Source: Thaumasiovibrio sp043421945
GTDB taxonomy: Bacteria > Pseudomonadota > Gammaproteobacteria > Enterobacterales > Vibrionaceae
Direction: 5' to 3'
Assembly: GCA_043421945.1 (NCBI GenBank)
Contig: JBHOGO010000012.1
Location: forward strand, 14,173-78,172
DNA: 64,000 nucleotides
A program made the translations under genes and the position numbers. Below are positions 15,798 to 25,784 of the stretch, piece after piece. The notes beneath the pieces are model-generated. The model worked only from the letters and a program-made list of their open reading frames with translations, had not been told where the DNA came from and searched no databases. Within the stretch, counting starts at the first letter, position 1, and every line of letters begins with the position of its first letter.

Positions 15798-16040
15798 TGT
15801 GACACAAACGTGTGACAAACGTATATTATCTGTATACAGCCCAGTGGTGGCGGGGCTTGCCGCTGTTTTTTAGTCATTTTGTATCACAAAGCGAACACAA
15901 TTGTGTCGGTTTGTGTTCGTTTTAAGTGATTGTTTAAAGGTCATTATTTAGCAGTGTGATACAAATGGAACACACTGTGTTCGTTTTGTGTCGGTCGGTG
16001 TATCACAATGTGATACAAGTTGAACACAATGTGATACATC
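15798..16040. other. oriT: oriT-like region with repeated relaxosome-protein sites
   Basis: Two short motifs recur in both orientations. GTATCACA/TGTGATAC occurs at 15881, 15955, 16000, 16009 and 16030. GAACACA/TGTGTTC occurs at 15893, 15912, 15968, 15976 and 16022. They form palindromes, for example GTATCACAATGTGATAC at 16000-16016. TGTGACACAAACG/TGTGACAAACG lies at 15798-15821, and a G/C hairpin followed by T6 at 15848-15871. The position between the transglycosylase gene and an RHH protein gene, with traI beyond, is that of F oriT. The nick site is not identified; GTGGTGGCGG near 15845 is a candidate. Confidence 0.65.
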
Positions 16041-16108
16041 ACACGGCGAATAATTATTCACAATGTTAGCCTGAAAATAATCCTTTTAGCTTTTTTTAGG
16101 GGGCAACG

Positions 16109-16474
16109 ATGCCAAAATCTGAAGTGGTTCATACAAGACTCGATGCGGCGATGGGTGCATTTGTGGAGCGGTATCGTCAGCAAGAAAACCTGCCCAGTCG
16201 CTCTGAATCCGTGCGGGCGTTATTGGCCATAGCGCAACGTGTCGTGGAAAATCAAGGTGGCGACGATACCCCCGTGTCGAATCGAGAACTATTAGAAGAG
16301 ATATATCGACGAACCCGGCATGTTAATGCCTATGCCGAATTGGTTCACACGCAAACGTATTCATCACAAGTGATCCAAACGACCCATATCGATTCTCGTG
16401 CCGTTCGAGATAAAGTAAAAACATCCGTAGATAGTAAGGTGGACGTGTATTTGGAGGGGGAAAGCACGCCATAA
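16109..16474 (+). CDS. RHH relaxosome protein (TraY/TraM/MobC-like)
   Basis: A 121-aa protein with a strong GGGGG ribosome site. The N-terminal half (VVHTRLDAAMGAFVERYRQQ, then SRSESVRALLAIAQ) has the strand-helix-helix pattern of a ribbon-helix-helix DNA-binding domain. The C-terminal half is helical, perhaps for tetramer formation. It should bind the repeated sites just upstream and help the relaxase open oriT. It is probably autoregulated because those sites overlap its promoter region. It is transcribed away from the insertion and toward the convergent traI. Confidence 0.75.
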   Translation: MPKSEVVHTRLDAAMGAFVERYRQQENLPSRSESVRALLAIAQRVVENQGGDDTPVSNRELLEEIYRRTRHVNAYAELVHTQTYSSQVIQTTHIDSRAVRDKVKTSVDSKVDVYLEGESTP

Positions 16475-16507
16475 AACCGGTTAATAATGACGTGCGCTAT
16501 GGCGTTA

Positions 16508-19500
16508 TTATCGCTCTCGGTCTATTTGTTTTTGTGGTCTTTCATTTTCATGTGTCGGATGTGCTGTTGTTGATGAATGATTGATCTCAAGATCTTCATT
16601 GAGTGTTTTTTGTGCGATGTCATTTTTCACGGAAGCGATCGCCATTTCATGCGGGTCTGTTTTTCTATTATCCACGCCATGACTGAGCGGGTCGGCCTTA
16701 ATATCCTCTCGTTGTTGTTTGCCTTCAAGTTGATGGATAGCAGCATCTATTTGAGCATGAATATTATCACCAGCGATAAAGTCGATGTGATTCAATTTAA
16801 AGCGCTCAAGAATTTTATCGATATTATTGCGGTTTAAGTTGCCTTGTTGACTGTCCAGTACAATCAGTAAATGATGGCGCAGTGCATCGGGGTTGATGTT
16901 TTGAATATCATTCTTATGTTGGACCACCACGATATCTTGTTGACCGGCTTGACCGTCTCGCACTTTGAATGCTTGCTCAATACTGTTGGTAATAATCGTT
17001 ATATTTTTGTCTTCACCTTCGTGAAAGTTCACATGATACCCCGACTTTTTACCTAATATCCGTTTGTTGATATTGAGCTCACTCGCGGAACCATCTGGCG
17101 ATATATAGGTCACTTCAATCGCTTGTGTGTTGGCGTGTTGATCCGTGATATTCGTTATTAATGCTGGATGGGTGCTTTTTGTTTCACTGGAATAGACGGC
17201 TGGATGAAACTTGACCGCGGCTGTTTTTGTTTCTTGAACACCGGCCGTATTGTTTAGGTAGGTTTCACCTGCCGTGCCTTTAATGTCCACGCCTTGCTGA
17301 AAATATTGTCGAGCTTGGACTTGCAACCGACTGATGTGTTTTGGTGTGGTTGCCACTAATTTATCGTGCAACGGGTTTTCGACCAGCCTTCCCTCGCCTG
17401 TGTCTTGCCTTTTTTTATCGAAATAGTATAGCGCTTCTTTGTAGCTTAATTTTTGTGTTGTCATGATGAGATTAATCAAGTCGCCTTTTTCACCGGTCGT
17501 CCAGTCTTTAAAATAGCCGCGGTATTCTCCCGTCAGGGTGATATTTAACGCGGTGCTCCCATGACCAAAACTGAGTTGGTCGCTGTTTGATTTGGCTGTA
17601 TTTGGTCGGCCCAATAACGCCGTCGCCAACGATTCGGTATACTTCGGTGCAACGGATTTTAAATAGGTCGCCATTTTGTTGAATATAAATTCGCCTTGCT
17701 GATTTTGATATTGGGGATTATCGACTGGGTGCGGCGTGTCATTGAAATACCATGTTTGTTGGCGAGCAATGTGTTGGTGCGTTTCCATCGCGCTGGGCTT
17801 ATTCGTCTCTTTGTTATACCACGTGCGTGTCATTGCGTCGGGGTCATCGGTGTATATTCGAACGTGATGTGCCGCGCGGGTAATATCCACATAGGCGCGG
17901 CGAATATCGGTGAGAGGTGCATTGCCTCGAATGGCACTGATCACATTTGCGTAGGTGGCGCCTTGGGCCATGTCGGCGGTGCGCGTATAGCGGTAATCCC
18001 AATGCGCATCTTTCAAATTCCCCCGCTCAATAATAAAGCTGTCGCCTTGCGGTGGTTGGGCGGTCATCGTGTTGTTATCAATCGCGGTCACGGTATACGG
18101 CGTGTTGGCCACGATACCGCGTTTTTTGTCAGTCATTCTTGCCATGATTTTGTCGCCAGTTGATAACGGCTGCTCGCTCAAGCTAAATAGCTGCGTGTAT
18201 TGGTGCTGTTTATGTGTTGGAAAACGTGTCGTTATCTTGCCTGTTTGCTGATCCAATAGCGTGATCATGCTGTGCTCGCGGTCAACGGCCACGATTTCAC
18301 TGTATTGCCCCAATTTTTCTGAATAGATGAGCCCTTTTTGGTACGGCAACATTGTTGCCAATTCTGTTTCCGTGGCGCCCACACTGCGTAATCGCGGTGT
18401 GGGCACGTTTTCGGTGCCTAACTGTTTTTGCTGTATTAAGCCTGGGCGGATGTGGTGAGTGATTTCATCACGTTCACGGTTTGTGTACGCGATGATCAGC
18501 GTGTTCTCGCGGGTTTCAGGGGTACGACTGAGATAATCCTTTGCAATACTAGACGGCAACAATGCCGCGGCTTTCGCGCGGTTTTCGGCTGTCTTTGGGG
18601 CCGTCTCATCAAGGGTTGAGACAAGGTGGGGCAAGCGGCTTCCCGATGAATTTGTTTGCTGCTCTATTTTCTCAAGCGCGCTGGTTGCTTGTTTATCGAC
18701 GATGTTGTGGACAGCACCTAATAACGTGGTGTTGTCTTGGCGCACTATATCTGACATATACGCCGTCTTGATCACCCCTTGGCTTATCGCCAATTCAAAT
18801 GGTTTGCCCGCGTGTTGAGACAGTAATTGCTCGCGATCCCCCAACACGACGGCTCTGGCACTGTCACGTTTGACGAGTTGAAGAAATTGGTCAAACGCCG
18901 CGTTACCGACCATGGCGCTTTCATCAAGAAAAAACAGGGTGTTGGCATACTTTCCAGTGGGATGGTCGCCCCTGCTATCCTCTGTCAATAAGCTCGCGAG
19001 TGTCTGCGACTCTACGCCTTTGGCTTTAAGTTCATTCACTGCCGCGTGCGTTGGCGCCAACCCCACAATATCGAGCTTGGGGGCGTTGGCGGTGTCGCGT
19101 ACCGCGTTGATGAGGCCAATGTTGCTTTCAAGCATCGTCGATTTCCCTGTCCCCGCCAAACCCTGCACTGCCACAACGCGATCCGCGGTGGTGGTGATTA
19201 ATGTAGTGGCCTCTTTTTGCCCCGCGGTCAGGTAAGGTGATGTGTTGAGGTGATCGCGCGCTTGTGACGGTGTCGCAAAGGCGGGCACGCTGTCTTGGCC
19301 CTCTTTTAAGGCCGTCAGGATGCGGCTTTCTAGATCAATGTTTCCTTTGGTGGTCCATCGCACGCCATCTTGATAATCAGACGATAAGGTGTGGGACAGG
19401 CTATCAAGCTGCTGGACAATTTGAGGTTGGGTGATCGGCTGGTTTGCCTCTTCGAACGCGTAGCGAATAGCGGTTTGCACCACCGCGTGTTGTGTAAAGG

Positions 19501-22324
19501 CGGCTTCTTTTTCTGAGAGGTGGCGCAGGGCAAAATCGACCGCTTGTTCAATGACCGGCTTGTGGGGGGAAGCAGTGAGGCTTGCCATGACACGATTGAC
19601 GTCGTTGATCACCGTTTGGCGTGTCGCTTCGTTCAAATATCGTTGCACCCGAGTTTCGGTGTGCATGACCCGCTCGATGGCGGCCGGTCTATCGGCGGAT
19701 TTCTGCCACTGCGCATGCGCCCTTTCAACGTTATCGGTGAAAATATCGACACGGTTGGCGTGGCTGGATAAATCATGAAGGCGGTTAGCGTCGAAGTGAT
19801 AACTTTTCCCGACCGCCAATAGATGGTTCGTCGCTTTGTCGGGTTGTGTCACCACGTAATCGTAGCGGATCGACGAGCCGTTCAGCGCATCGCGGTTGAC
19901 ACGATGGGTACGATTCTTATTGTCTGTTAAGTAGAGCGCGCGGGCATTGGTGTTACTGACGGTAAAACGCCCCTCAAGGCCAGTGCCGAAGTGGCGTGAA
20001 GGGATCGCCACCTTCTCACCTTGCGCGATGTCGAGGGTAACAGGCTTAAGTAAGGTGAAATGCGGGGTGTCGGGTAACGAGGGATCGCAGGTTTTATGGC
20101 TATCTTCTTGTGTGTTATGTAATGCGAGTTGATTGTTAGCGGTGTCGATACCCGTGATACGGTAGTCAGTGGGCCGCTTCTTGCCTTGATCATCGTTCCA
20201 TTCTCTGAGGATCATACCGACCTGATAATGCTTGGCTATCTCTCGCTGACTTGTCGATAAAAACACGCCGTGATGGGCGGTGATGGTTTGCGTGTGCCGA
20301 CTGAGTTTGCCAACTTGTTGTAAGGCTTCACGGATCCTCGGTGTGTAGTTTTCAACGTCTTTGTGCGTGGCGGCAATAACTTGTGTCGCCTGTTGGTCCG
20401 ATTGCTCGGCAACGTGGTTGGCGAAAGCGGTGTTATCCAAGTGTGACAAGGTCACTTTGGTGTCGAGCATACGATTATTGACCCACTCGGTACTTTTCAC
20501 GTTACCGGTGGCCAACACCGCCATGGCATTGTGATGGCGAATGCCTTGTTTTGAGCGTGCACGGTTAAGAAAAATGACTTTGGATTGGCTCTGTTGCGCC
20601 TTGTCGATAATGCCCGTGATTTCGTCAATGCCCAGCTTGTTCGCTTGGTCGACTAAAATGATATCCCGCTGAGTATACGTCGTGTGCTGATCGTCAAGAA
20701 AGCGGTGAGCAGTATGCCGAAAGTCAGGACGAAAGGCATTTTTAACCCATTGCGTCAGCGTAAAGTGGGGGCGAGAGACCTCACTTTGCTGGGTATCACG
20801 CGCTGTTGGATTGAGGTAATGCACACGGCGTTCACTTTCTGTGGCGACATGCAATAGGCTGGTTGCGAGCTGTTCGCTGTGGCCGTACACATTCACAATA
20901 TTGGTCTGTTTGGTGGAGTAAAGCATGTCTGCCAAGCGTTTCTTATTATGAATGTTGAGATTCACTTGGTTCAACGCGGTGCGGTTGACGGCAACGGCCA
21001 TGCCTAGTTGGCGAGGGCGTGTCATTTGAATAAGATGTTGCTCTTTGTCGACGGCTTCACGTGTCGTGAGTTGGCTTTGATGTGTGTCGAGGGCAATGAG
21101 CCCCCCTTGTTTAAGGGCCTGATCAGCCGCGTGTTTGATATCAATCACATTGGCGGTGTCGCCTTTAACGAACTCCCCCGCCGCACGGCTGACCAAGGTT
21201 TCGTAGCTAAACCGCGTGTCGGTTTGAATAAGATGGTCGGCGGCTCGTTGCAGGGCCTCGGTGGCGATTTTCCCCGGTAATTCGGGGGATGTGGCGGGTT
21301 TGTGTTTGTCTTGCATCGCGTCAACCACAAATTGTTGCGCATTAAAGGTCGCCTGTCGCTGCCACTGTTGATGTAACAGCGCCGTGGGTTGATGCGACTT
21401 GCCTTTACGGGTGTTTTTCGCTGCTAAATCTCGGGTTTTTTGGCTGTTTAAGCCAATATCAGAGGTTTTAGCATCAATGTCTTGACTGCGTTTCGAGAAT
21501 GTATCCAATTCATCTTGAGGGATGCCGGCAATTTCAAACTGGCCGTTACCCACGCCCCGCGTCGCATAGCCCAGCTGTTGAGATTCACTGGCTAATGCCG
21601 ATTGATAGATAGCGGTATAATATTTTTGATGGTGGTAAAGCCGCTCGACACTGCCTTGAATCACGCCACTTTGTTGTTTTTTGCATGTCGCTAGGGCGCG
21701 CAATTTATCGTCGCTGTCACGGGTCATGTTCGCCATCAGTACATGGTCATGGAGCTGGGGATCATCATCTCGACTGGTTTTATGGCCAATCACCGCAAAG
21801 AGTAAATTGCGCGTATTCTCGTAGGTATAGTGACTCTCTGGATCTGCATGTTTAACTTGTGCCACATCATATTCGATGTGGTCTAAGGTGACATTGACCG
21901 CGTGACGATGTGCAGCCAGTAACCGGTCGTCGCCGCCGACCAACGCAAGATAGCTGACCGATTTGGGGGCTGATAAGGTCAGGTCGAAACCGGCACGATG
22001 TTGTTGGCGGCGAAAATGGACGGTTTCATCGTTCAGCGAGCCGTTCAACACCGCCGTCAATGTGCGTTCATCCACGGGTTTATCGGTGAGTTGTGCGTTT
22101 TCAGCCAGCGTGCCATACCAGCGCGCATTCTCTTTTGCCTGTGTTTCTTTGAGATAATAAGCGGGTGCGCTGTCAACATCCCGGGTCTTGTCGTGCTGCG
22201 GGGGGTCTGCAATGGATTTATCTTTTGGCGTGAGGGCTATGTCAGGCAATGCGAGGTTTTTTTCTTCACCTAAATAATACTGAGCGGCTTTTGAGGCGTT
22301 GTTGATGGGGCTGATTGATATCAT
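16508..22324 (-). CDS. traI: TraI: MOBF relaxase-helicase with C-terminal primase/Toprim-like module
   Basis: A 1938-aa protein that nicks oriT and unwinds the strand for transfer. The relaxase domain has tyrosines Y16-Y17 (AAQYYLGE) and a second YY at 56-57. A metal-binding His set (H181, H192, H194; QLHDHVLMANM) follows. Helicase motifs include Walker A GLAGTGKST near residue 1055 and Walker B FFLDESAMV near 1133. After about residue 1550 there is an added region. It has a primase-like segment (YRGYFKDWTTGEKGDLINLI) and a Toprim-like part (IITNSIEQAF, LLIVLDSQQG). F TraI is shorter and lacks this. The gene ends the tra operon and converges with the RHH gene. Confidence 0.93.
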   Translation of the reverse strand: MISISPINNASKAAQYYLGEEKNLALPDIALTPKDKSIADPPQHDKTRDVDSAPAYYLKETQAKENARWYGTLAENAQLTDKPVDERTLTAVLNGSLNDETVHFRRQQHRAGFDLTLSAPKSVSYLALVGGDDRLLAAHRHAVNVTLDHIEYDVAQVKHADPESHYTYENTRNLLFAVIGHKTSRDDDPQLHDHVLMANMTRDSDDKLRALATCKKQQSGVIQGSVERLYHHQKYYTAIYQSALASESQQLGYATRGVGNGQFEIAGIPQDELDTFSKRSQDIDAKTSDIGLNSQKTRDLAAKNTRKGKSHQPTALLHQQWQRQATFNAQQFVVDAMQDKHKPATSPELPGKIATEALQRAADHLIQTDTRFSYETLVSRAAGEFVKGDTANVIDIKHAADQALKQGGLIALDTHQSQLTTREAVDKEQHLIQMTRPRQLGMAVAVNRTALNQVNLNIHNKKRLADMLYSTKQTNIVNVYGHSEQLATSLLHVATESERRVHYLNPTARDTQQSEVSRPHFTLTQWVKNAFRPDFRHTAHRFLDDQHTTYTQRDIILVDQANKLGIDEITGIIDKAQQSQSKVIFLNRARSKQGIRHHNAMAVLATGNVKSTEWVNNRMLDTKVTLSHLDNTAFANHVAEQSDQQATQVIAATHKDVENYTPRIREALQQVGKLSRHTQTITAHHGVFLSTSQREIAKHYQVGMILREWNDDQGKKRPTDYRITGIDTANNQLALHNTQEDSHKTCDPSLPDTPHFTLLKPVTLDIAQGEKVAIPSRHFGTGLEGRFTVSNTNARALYLTDNKNRTHRVNRDALNGSSIRYDYVVTQPDKATNHLLAVGKSYHFDANRLHDLSSHANRVDIFTDNVERAHAQWQKSADRPAAIERVMHTETRVQRYLNEATRQTVINDVNRVMASLTASPHKPVIEQAVDFALRHLSEKEAAFTQHAVVQTAIRYAFEEANQPITQPQIVQQLDSLSHTLSSDYQDGVRWTTKGNIDLESRILTALKEGQDSVPAFATPSQARDHLNTSPYLTAGQKEATTLITTTADRVVAVQGLAGTGKSTMLESNIGLINAVRDTANAPKLDIVGLAPTHAAVNELKAKGVESQTLASLLTEDSRGDHPTGKYANTLFFLDESAMVGNAAFDQFLQLVKRDSARAVVLGDREQLLSQHAGKPFELAISQGVIKTAYMSDIVRQDNTTLLGAVHNIVDKQATSALEKIEQQTNSSGSRLPHLVSTLDETAPKTAENRAKAAALLPSSIAKDYLSRTPETRENTLIIAYTNRERDEITHHIRPGLIQQKQLGTENVPTPRLRSVGATETELATMLPYQKGLIYSEKLGQYSEIVAVDREHSMITLLDQQTGKITTRFPTHKQHQYTQLFSLSEQPLSTGDKIMARMTDKKRGIVANTPYTVTAIDNNTMTAQPPQGDSFIIERGNLKDAHWDYRYTRTADMAQGATYANVISAIRGNAPLTDIRRAYVDITRAAHHVRIYTDDPDAMTRTWYNKETNKPSAMETHQHIARQQTWYFNDTPHPVDNPQYQNQQGEFIFNKMATYLKSVAPKYTESLATALLGRPNTAKSNSDQLSFGHGSTALNITLTGEYRGYFKDWTTGEKGDLINLIMTTQKLSYKEALYYFDKKRQDTGEGRLVENPLHDKLVATTPKHISRLQVQARQYFQQGVDIKGTAGETYLNNTAGVQETKTAAVKFHPAVYSSETKSTHPALITNITDQHANTQAIEVTYISPDGSASELNINKRILGKKSGYHVNFHEGEDKNITIITNSIEQAFKVRDGQAGQQDIVVVQHKNDIQNINPDALRHHLLIVLDSQQGNLNRNNIDKILERFKLNHIDFIAGDNIHAQIDAAIHQLEGKQQREDIKADPLSHGVDNRKTDPHEMAIASVKNDIAQKTLNEDLEINHSSTTAHPTHENERPQKQIDRER

Positions 22325-22401
22325 GGTGCGGCCTATGTCGGCGCATTGATGCGCCGAAGTGGGAAGAATTGAATATAAAATTATAAGTTATAGTGCATTA
22401 G

Positions 22402-23136
22402 TTAATTTTCAATGGTCGCCGTTAATGGCACCCTGCCTTTTTGCCCAGGCGCATTCGAATGCACAAACAGCCAAGACAACAGCCGCATATCGATGCCGTT
22501 GACTTGCGTATTGGTGGGCATCATTCCCGCCCCTTTGAACGGTCCATCGAGCTCACCATCAATACAATATTGAGCCGTGCCGTTGAGGGTATATGCCCCC
22601 TGCTCAATATACGTCACCATACCGTTCAGCAAGCAGCCTGACGAAGGGTGGATAAAGCTGTACGTGCCCAGGTCAGTAATCGTAAAAAGACTGTTGTCCG
22701 ATGTGCGCCACACGCCCACGACACTGCCTTGATCACGGTTATCGTCGCCATACTTCATTAATTGCACCGTGCCGCTACCATAGTCTCCGATATAGATTTG
22801 GGCGCTGTAGCGACCCAATCTCAAGTCGTGCGTAACACCGTCGATGTCCAGCGCCAATCGGGCCTGTGTCCCCTCGCTTTGAATCGTGCCATACCCTGCC
22901 AACGACATGGATTCCACCGCATAAAAATACCCGCCATGCGCTACACCAAACATCGTTGTATTGAAGCCTTGTTTATCATCGATACCTAACACCCACGCGC
23001 CCTTGGTCGGGCTATATTGACCGGATCCCCCTGCCGATGGCGGCGTGCCACCGCTTGAGCCCTCATCCGAGCTGCTACCACAGCCAAACAGCGTCGCCAT
23101 CATAATTCCCATAAGATAATGCTTATTCGTCTTCAT
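22402..23136 (-). CDS. Hypothetical lipoprotein between traD and traI
   Basis: A 244-aa exported protein. The N-terminus has a lipobox (MMATLFGC), then a Gly/Ser-rich linker (SSSDEGSSGGTPPSAGGSG). A beta-rich domain with repeated Y-G and W-x-x-S segments and two pairs of Cys follows. It is likely anchored in the outer membrane. In F-type operons the genes near traD encode entry and surface exclusion proteins (TraS, TraT). An equivalent role is possible here, but the sequence does not resemble TraT. Confidence 0.6.
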   Translation of the reverse strand: MKTNKHYLMGIMMATLFGCGSSSDEGSSGGTPPSAGGSGQYSPTKGAWVLGIDDKQGFNTTMFGVAHGGYFYAVESMSLAGYGTIQSEGTQARLALDIDGVTHDLRLGRYSAQIYIGDYGSGTVQLMKYGDDNRDQGSVVGVWRTSDNSLFTITDLGTYSFIHPSSGCLLNGMVTYIEQGAYTLNGTAQYCIDGELDGPFKGAGMMPTNTQVNGIDMRLLSWLFVHSNAPGQKGRVPLTATIEN

Positions 23137-23177
23137 TGTTTTCCTCTGCTTTTTAGGTTGTGCCTGACTGGACGACG

Positions 23178-25211
23178 TTAGTCGCCCACTTCAAAATCGC
23201 TGGGCTCGGCAATCGCGGCTTCATCCACCACGCGCTGATGCTCATTGTTGTCGTGTTGGCGCTGTGTGTCGCCGTGCCATTGATCACTCGCTTTTCGCAT
23301 TCGCGTTAATTCGTCATCGCGCTCATTGTCAGACTCAAACGTGACCGACTGCGCGTCGAAAAGCGCCTGTCGCTCGTTGTCATCAAGTGCCATCGTCGGC
23401 GCCATGACTTCGGCATAAACCAATTGGTTGTAGACCGTGTTCATTTCCATCGACAAGGTAAATTCGCGCTTAATGAACGCCGGACACACATCCGGTAGGC
23501 GATCAAATTTCAAATCCAATCGCGTCACCAAATTGGCGTTGGGCACACGTGCCCAACATTGCAAATCATCCAAGGTTTGAATTTCCGATGGGGAGACGAC
23601 GGGACGCGTTAACGTTTGGTGCCCCAGTGAGACACCATCGCGCAATGTATTGGCGCCGTAAGATATGTTTTCCTTCGAAACATCAATGTCTTGCTCGCCT
23701 AAATCCTTCGATGAAATTTGCGCCATTTGTGCCGAGGGCGCGCGAAAGTAGAAGCGAGTGTTGAGTAAATCAAACATTTCATCAGCGGCATTTTTGCCGT
23801 AGGTTTTGACCAGCTGGGCATAGGATTGAATACCTATCACGTAGCAGCCCCCAAACTTGCGCACTTCGGCAATAATGCTGCCCAGCTCAGGCAGTTTATG
23901 GAGCGACGGCATTTCGTCCATGATGACCCATAACCGGCGACTTTCGTCCTCTTTGAGGCCCAAAATGGCATTGGAAGCTATCGCTAACCACATTGAAATC
24001 AGGGGGCGCAATGATGCGTGCTGCTGTGCATTACTGGATAAAAACAAAAACCCGCGTTCATTGTCGTCTTGCACCCAATCCGTGATAGAAAAACGTCGCC
24101 GTAACGGCGCACCTTGCGCATCCGTTTCATCCAACTTATCGAGAAATCGCAACGACTTAATGTAAGTGGCAAGCACCGACTTAATGGAAATGGCCGTTTT
24201 CTCAATCTTGTTGCTGACTAACGTCGCTGACTCCGTGCCTTTCAGGTATTCACCCAAAGTTTCAAGCTCAGCGGTCAAGATAAGGTGCAGCAACCGCGTG
24301 GTTGAACACGGCGCTTTATCTTTTGTCATTTGAAAGGCGGTACTGGAAAAAATGGTCCGAGCAGAGTCAACCCAAAACGGGTCACCATCACCGTGCTGTG
24401 GAATGAGTGCGGCTGCCATATTTTCAAAATCAGGCGCCTCTTTTGCATCACACCAAATGTCCCAATAAGCGCAACGCTTATCGAACGGATTCAACAAAAC
24501 ATCCGTAGTGGGATCATAAAATTTACTCACAAAGGTGCAGCCTTTGTCGTAGACAATCGCCTTGTCGCCCCGCGCGCGTATCCACTTCAACAACTTGCGG
24601 ATTTTGACCGATTTTCCTGTCCCTGTCGTGCCGTCAATCAGCATATGTTGCACCTCAAAATCTTGTTTAAAGAGCTGATGACCATCGATGCTGAATGAAG
24701 AGAGCGGCCCTTTTTTCTTGAGTTGCTTGGTGACCATTTTCGGTGGCGCGGCTTTGATCCCACGAATAAAGTGATCTTCGGTTTGTCCCTCCCCTTGGCG
24801 CCGAAAGTACCGGCCAATCACGATTAATCCCACTAACCCCAGTAGTGACATCAATAAGAACACCACTTGCAGCCGATACCAAAACGCGGCATTTAACTCG
24901 ATAAGCATCGGGTTGTTGACCTGTTGAAGTAACGTTGAACTGTACGCTCTACCCTCCCACCATGTCGTCACCAACGCGTCCGGGGCCGTCCCAAATTGAT
25001 AGAGAAGGCGGTATTTCCAATAATAAAAGAGCGCACTGGCCGTTTGGGGCGACGCCGTGATTGCGGTGACGACGACGGTCAATAGCAACACCGCCAACCC
25101 CGTCCATTTGAATACGGTGGCGTTCACTTGAAACCACATCCGCAGATTGTGGAAAGTAATTTGCCCCCCACGCGTCATGTTGTTGGTTTTGGGGCGGTGA
25201 TTTGAATACAT
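23178..25211 (-). CDS. traD: TraD coupling protein
   Basis: A 677-aa type IV coupling ATPase that passes the relaxosome to the secretion channel. Two N-terminal transmembrane segments (about residues 36-55 and 110-130) anchor it in the inner membrane. Walker A (DGTTGTGKS) is near residue 195 and Walker B (LWVIMDEMPSLHKL) near 427. The C-terminus is acidic and His/Gln-rich. A good ribosome site (AGGAGA) precedes the ATG at 25211. Slightly shorter than F TraD. Confidence 0.93.
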   Translation of the reverse strand: MYSNHRPKTNNMTRGGQITFHNLRMWFQVNATVFKWTGLAVLLLTVVVTAITASPQTASALFYYWKYRLLYQFGTAPDALVTTWWEGRAYSSTLLQQVNNPMLIELNAAFWYRLQVVFLLMSLLGLVGLIVIGRYFRRQGEGQTEDHFIRGIKAAPPKMVTKQLKKKGPLSSFSIDGHQLFKQDFEVQHMLIDGTTGTGKSVKIRKLLKWIRARGDKAIVYDKGCTFVSKFYDPTTDVLLNPFDKRCAYWDIWCDAKEAPDFENMAAALIPQHGDGDPFWVDSARTIFSSTAFQMTKDKAPCSTTRLLHLILTAELETLGEYLKGTESATLVSNKIEKTAISIKSVLATYIKSLRFLDKLDETDAQGAPLRRRFSITDWVQDDNERGFLFLSSNAQQHASLRPLISMWLAIASNAILGLKEDESRRLWVIMDEMPSLHKLPELGSIIAEVRKFGGCYVIGIQSYAQLVKTYGKNAADEMFDLLNTRFYFRAPSAQMAQISSKDLGEQDIDVSKENISYGANTLRDGVSLGHQTLTRPVVSPSEIQTLDDLQCWARVPNANLVTRLDLKFDRLPDVCPAFIKREFTLSMEMNTVYNQLVYAEVMAPTMALDDNERQALFDAQSVTFESDNERDDELTRMRKASDQWHGDTQRQHDNNEHQRVVDEAAIAEPSDFEVGD

Positions 25212-25237
25212 GGCTTTCTCCTCTCAACACACTGTGA

Positions 25238-25774
25238 TCACCAGCTATATTGGCCGCGAGCCGTTCCGTCGACCGTGCGTTGCTCCCACGCGGCATAGTC
25301 TTCCTGCATTCGCTTAGTCAGCGTATCCCCGCCGCGATCCATCGGTTTCACCGCCGAGATTTTTCGACACGGGTATTGGCGCTGCAAAGCAAAATACACG
25401 GTGCCTGGGATTGACTTATAAATACGGTGCTCAGCAAAGTAAGCAGGGTTGTTTTTGTATTCCGTGCGAATGACATGCTCTAAAAAATCCGGCTCAAAGC
25501 GTGTACTGAACGTTTTCACCTTGGGCGGCAAACAGTACTCGGTGGGTATCGAGGCCGACTGGCGCTCACCGTAAAGCAGGGATAAGGTGTTTTGAGTCGC
25601 ATTCATGACATCTTTGAGGCGGGCGTGCTCGGGGGAGCCTTCACGGTCAATGTGCGCCACAAAGTAGTACATGGTGAGTGGATCGTCTTGTTTTTTTTGA
25701 CGGTACTCACTGAGCGCTAATGCGCTGTGACTGGTGATAAGCAGTAGCGCTGCAATAGCGAAAGATATCTTCAT
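25238..25774 (-). CDS. Hypothetical periplasmic protein between traG and traD
   Basis: 178 aa from the ATG at 25774, chosen because the protein then starts with a clear signal peptide (MKISFAIAALLLITSHSALA). The longer frame overlaps traG and has no reason to start earlier. The mature part is charged with two Cys (EYCLPPK, YPCRKI) that could form a disulfide. No known family recognised. The slot between traG and traD holds traS/traT in F, so this may be an exclusion factor specific to this element. That is inference from position. Confidence 0.55.
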   Translation of the reverse strand: MKISFAIAALLLITSHSALALSEYRQKKQDDPLTMYYFVAHIDREGSPEHARLKDVMNATQNTLSLLYGERQSASIPTEYCLPPKVKTFSTRFEPDFLEHVIRTEYKNNPAYFAEHRIYKSIPGTVYFALQRQYPCRKISAVKPMDRGGDTLTKRMQEDYAAWEQRTVDGTARGQYSW

Positions 25775-25784
25775 GTTATGGCCC

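Noticed and set aside
15798..16040. CRISPR array or iteron origin
   Set aside because: Repeats are short, palindromic and irregularly spaced, with no spacers and no Rep gene; relaxosome sites fit better.
17696..18163. 155-aa plus-strand frame inside traI
   Set aside because: Antisense shadow of a well-supported relaxase-helicase.
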